From contig DASCMO010000173.1 in NCBI GenBank assembly GCA_036010965.1, positions 1 through 24,471 of the forward strand: a stretch of DNA of 24,471 nt. The letters run 5' to 3'. The notes under the pieces are model-generated. The model was not told the origin of the DNA. It saw nothing but the letters and a program-made list of their open reading frames with translations, and did not search any database. Within the stretch, counting starts at the first letter, position 1. Each line of letters starts with the position of its first letter. Source of the stretch: GCA-2686265 sp036010965. GTDB lineage: Bacteria > Planctomycetota > UBA1135 > GCA-002686595. The position numbers and the translations under genes are program-made. Of this stretch, positions 22,655 to 24,471 are shown piece by piece.

Positions 22655-23677
22655 TTGATCAAGACAGCACAATTCTCTCGTCGCGTCGCCGCCTGGGTGG
22701 CGACCCTTCCCCTCCTCGCGTCCGCGGCGATCGCCGGGGGACTCGGCGGTGAACCCGACCGCAGCCTGGTGCCCGCCGACGCCGAGTGGCTGGTGCACGT
22801 CGATGTGGAGGGCGCGCGCAACACGCAACTCGTCCGCGCCGCCCTGACCCTGGCCGAGCGACTGGACCTGCGCGCCGAGCTCGACCAGCTCGAGTTAGTC
22901 AAGGGCTTCCTGGGCGTCGATCCGTTCATCCTGTTGCGCTCCGTGACGGTATTCGGTGGGGAGCTGAACGGCGGCGTCGCGCGCGCCCACGAACAAGGCG
23001 TGGCCGTGCTGCGCGTCACCGCGGAGGCCTCGACGGTCATGGACCGCCTGGTGGCGCGGGCGGAGTACCGGTCGGTGCAACTCGAGGGCCGCGTCCTCCA
23101 CTCATGGGACGCGGGAGGTGCGGACCAGGTGTTCTGCCAGACCGTTGCCGCGCGGGAATCCAGTGACTTGCTGCTCGTGCTCTCCGGCGACGCCACCGAG
23201 TTGCTGCGCGGGCTGAGGGTGATCGAGGGCGCCGCGCCCAGCCTGCGCGAGGCCTCCGGTCCCGTGCTCGATGCGCGGCCGGTGGCGGGGTCGTTCTTCT
23301 ACGCGGAGGCCACCGGCGCCATCCCCGGCCTGGACGGTATCCAGCCCGCCTCCACCGTCGCGGACAAGGCCGTCGGCATGCGGTTGGACATCAGCGAACG
23401 CGACGGTCTCCTGGGCATCGCCCTGGCGGTAGAGACCGAGACCCCCGAGGACGCCCTCAGAATCCACGGGCTCGCGACGGGTGCCCTGGCCCTGGCCAAC
23501 ATGGCCCTCGAGAACGACGACCGCCTGTTCGAGATGCAGGAAGTGCTCGGCGGCCTGAAGCTCTTCGTGGCGGGAGGGCAAGTCGGCGCCGAGCTGCACT
23601 TCGAATCGCGCCTCCTGGTGGAGATCATGCACGAGACGGCCGAGGCCATCCGCGGTCCCGCCCCGACAGGCTTCTAG
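22655..23677 (+). CDS. Secreted protein of unknown function beside an ECF sigma factor
   Basis: The 340-residue product has a clear signal peptide: 'IKTAQFSRRVAAWVATLPLLASAAIAGG', with basic start, hydrophobic core and a probable cut after 'AIA'. The 'SRR' is suggestive of Tat, but the following residues do not fit the full motif. The mature part begins 'DRSLVPADAEWLVHVDVEGARNTQLVRAALTLAERL' and alternates beta strands and helices, as in large families of exported proteins in Planctomycetota; I cannot name a function. TTG 22655 has TGGAG at 22644-22648, a good signal, so I prefer it to the open frame from 22571. It ends 7 bp before the sigma-factor gene and likely shares its transcript. Confidence 0.75.
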   Translation: MIKTAQFSRRVAAWVATLPLLASAAIAGGLGGEPDRSLVPADAEWLVHVDVEGARNTQLVRAALTLAERLDLRAELDQLELVKGFLGVDPFILLRSVTVFGGELNGGVARAHEQGVAVLRVTAEASTVMDRLVARAEYRSVQLEGRVLHSWDAGGADQVFCQTVAARESSDLLLVLSGDATELLRGLRVIEGAAPSLREASGPVLDARPVAGSFFYAEATGAIPGLDGIQPASTVADKAVGMRLDISERDGLLGIALAVETETPEDALRIHGLATGALALANMALENDDRLFEMQEVLGGLKLFVAGGQVGAELHFESRLLVEIMHETAEAIRGPAPTGF

Positions 23678-23684
23678 GAGACCG

Positions 23685-24320
23685 TTGACCCCCACGATCC
23701 CGTCCAAGTGGACCGCTGAAGAGCTCGCCCGTCGGGCGCAGGAGGGCTGCGTCGAGTCGTTCGGGGAACTCGTCGAGCGCTTCGAGGGCCCCCTGCACGC
23801 GTTCTTGCGACTGCGCAGCGCAGCGCCTGAGGATGCCGAAGAACTGGCTCAGGACACGTTCTTGCGGGCCTGGGAGAAGCTCGATCGCTTCGACCCTCGC
23901 TACCGTTTCTCGACCTGGCTCTTCACCCTCGCACGCCGTCTGGCGGTGACCCGCTACCGCCGCCGCCGCCCGGGGCTCGCGAGCGAGGAGACCCTCGCGA
24001 GCATGGGTCACGACCGGGACCCGGCCAGCATCCTGGGGGAGAGCGACGCACGCGAGAACCTGTGGCGCGTGGCCGCGCGCGTCTTGCCGGCCGAACAGGT
24101 GGACGCTCTGTGGATGCGCTATGCGGAAGACTTCTCCGCAGCGGAGATCGGCGCCGTCCTCGGCCGCCCCGAGGCCACGGTGCGCGTACACCTCTTCCGC
24201 GCTCGCCAGGCTCTCGCGCGCCACCTCGAACACCCCGCGGCGGATCCGCCGAACGCCGCGTCCCCCGATTCCGATTCCCCTCCCCACCCTCTACGCCATG
24301 TAGCCGGAGGCAAGCCGTGA
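23685..24320 (+). CDS. ECF-family RNA polymerase sigma factor
   Basis: This 211-residue protein is an extracytoplasmic-function sigma factor. Region 2: 'SFGELVERFEGPLHAFLRLRSAAPEDAEELAQDTFLRAWEKLDRFDPRYRFSTWLFTLARRLAVTRYRRRRP' (about 25-97). Region 4: 'LPAEQVDALWMRYAEDFSAAEIGAVLGRPEATVRVHLFRARQALARHL', a helix-turn-helix binding the -35 element. Region 3 is absent, as expected. A short Pro/Ser-rich tail follows. TTG 23685 has AGGAG (23676-23680) close upstream, overlapping the preceding gene's stop. The stop overlaps the next start as GTGA, the usual sigma/anti-sigma arrangement. I do not assign an ECF group. Confidence 0.93.
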   Translation: MTPTIPSKWTAEELARRAQEGCVESFGELVERFEGPLHAFLRLRSAAPEDAEELAQDTFLRAWEKLDRFDPRYRFSTWLFTLARRLAVTRYRRRRPGLASEETLASMGHDRDPASILGESDARENLWRVAARVLPAEQVDALWMRYAEDFSAAEIGAVLGRPEATVRVHLFRARQALARHLEHPAADPPNAASPDSDSPPHPLRHVAGGKP

Positions 24321-24471
24321 GTTTTGACCAGCACGATCCCTCACCGGTCTCAAGTGACGCGCTCGAGACCGTCGAACGCACCCTGCGAGCGGACCTCGCC
24401 GCCGCCACGCCGCCGCCGCCGCCGGCCCTGCGCGGGCGTGTTCTGGCGACCCTCGCTCCCCGCCGCCGGCG
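24317..24471 (+). CDS. Start of a probable anti-sigma factor gene (cut by window end)
   Basis: Only the first 51 codons are visible. GTG 24317 overlaps the sigma-factor stop (GTGA), so translational coupling is likely. The visible part is 'SFDQHDPSP', 'LETVERTLRADLAAATPP', a run of five prolines encoded by CCG repeats, and 'ALRGRVLATLAP'. No zinc-binding or transmembrane segment is reached. Anti-sigma identity is inferred solely from position; it could also be another membrane protein. Confidence 0.55.
   Translation, partial: MSFDQHDPSPVSSDALETVERTLRADLAAATPPPPPALRGRVLATLAPRRR

Noticed and set aside
22667..22740. Tat signal peptide on the secreted protein, suggested by SRR
   Set aside because: The residues after SRR are VAAW, not the xFLK-type continuation, so an ordinary Sec signal is more likely.
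24409..24425. Short CCG tandem repeat
   Set aside because: It encodes a proline run in the partial gene and is expected in such GC-rich coding DNA; it is too short to call a repeat element.

Overview
The window is very GC-rich chromosomal DNA from a bacterium with two membranes. Start codons are often GTG or TTG, Shine-Dalgarno signals are weak, and several neighbouring genes overlap as NTGA. LPS genes (kdsD, kdsC, Lpt), a TatA/B protein and an ECF sigma factor point to a diderm. The mixture of families (DciA between dnaN and gyrB, an orphan MraZ, an orphan GspE N-terminal domain, a secreted protein beside an ECF sigma factor) reminds me of Planctomycetota. That placement is an inference without a phylogenetic marker. 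I see no phage, insertion sequence, CRISPR array, tRNA or rRNA; this is core-genome territory.

Layout. (1) 1-346: the 3' end of a cysteine desulfurase. (2) 378-6607: a replication-initiation cluster on the + strand, dnaA - 582 bp intergenic candidate oriC - dnaN - dciA - gyrB, with recF missing from its usual place. A good sigma70-type promoter lies 239 bp upstream of the dnaA start. (3) 6789-9560: an orphan MshEN/GspE_N-domain protein (+), then a two-gene minus-strand unit (single-TM hypothetical protein followed by a short-chain dehydrogenase), then an orphan MraZ (+). (4) 9599-13857: minus-strand housekeeping genes in transcription order: M50 site-2 protease - scpA, then trxA - fmt - rsmB with its own candidate promoter. 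(5) 14036-21986: the + strand envelope operon kdsD - kdsC - a giant Lpt protein - tatA/B-like - TIM-barrel sugar isomerase. (6) 22116-24471: a small Cys/His-rich protein, then a secreted hypothetical protein - ECF sigma factor - start of a probable anti-sigma gene, cut by the window end.

The most interesting object is the 1664-residue protein at 15561-20555. It starts with an LptC-like signal anchor and LptC domain, continues through about 700 residues of OstA/LptA-like beta-jellyroll sequence, and ends in an LptD-like domain with the 'TSC' cysteine signature and a beta-barrel. It occupies the place of lptC-lptA downstream of kdsD-kdsC, the same order as in Escherichia coli. Read literally, one polypeptide would form the whole LPS bridge from inner to outer membrane. 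KdsD and KdsC make KDO for the LPS core, so precursor synthesis and transport are encoded in one translationally coupled operon. LptB, LptF, LptG and LptE are not in the window.
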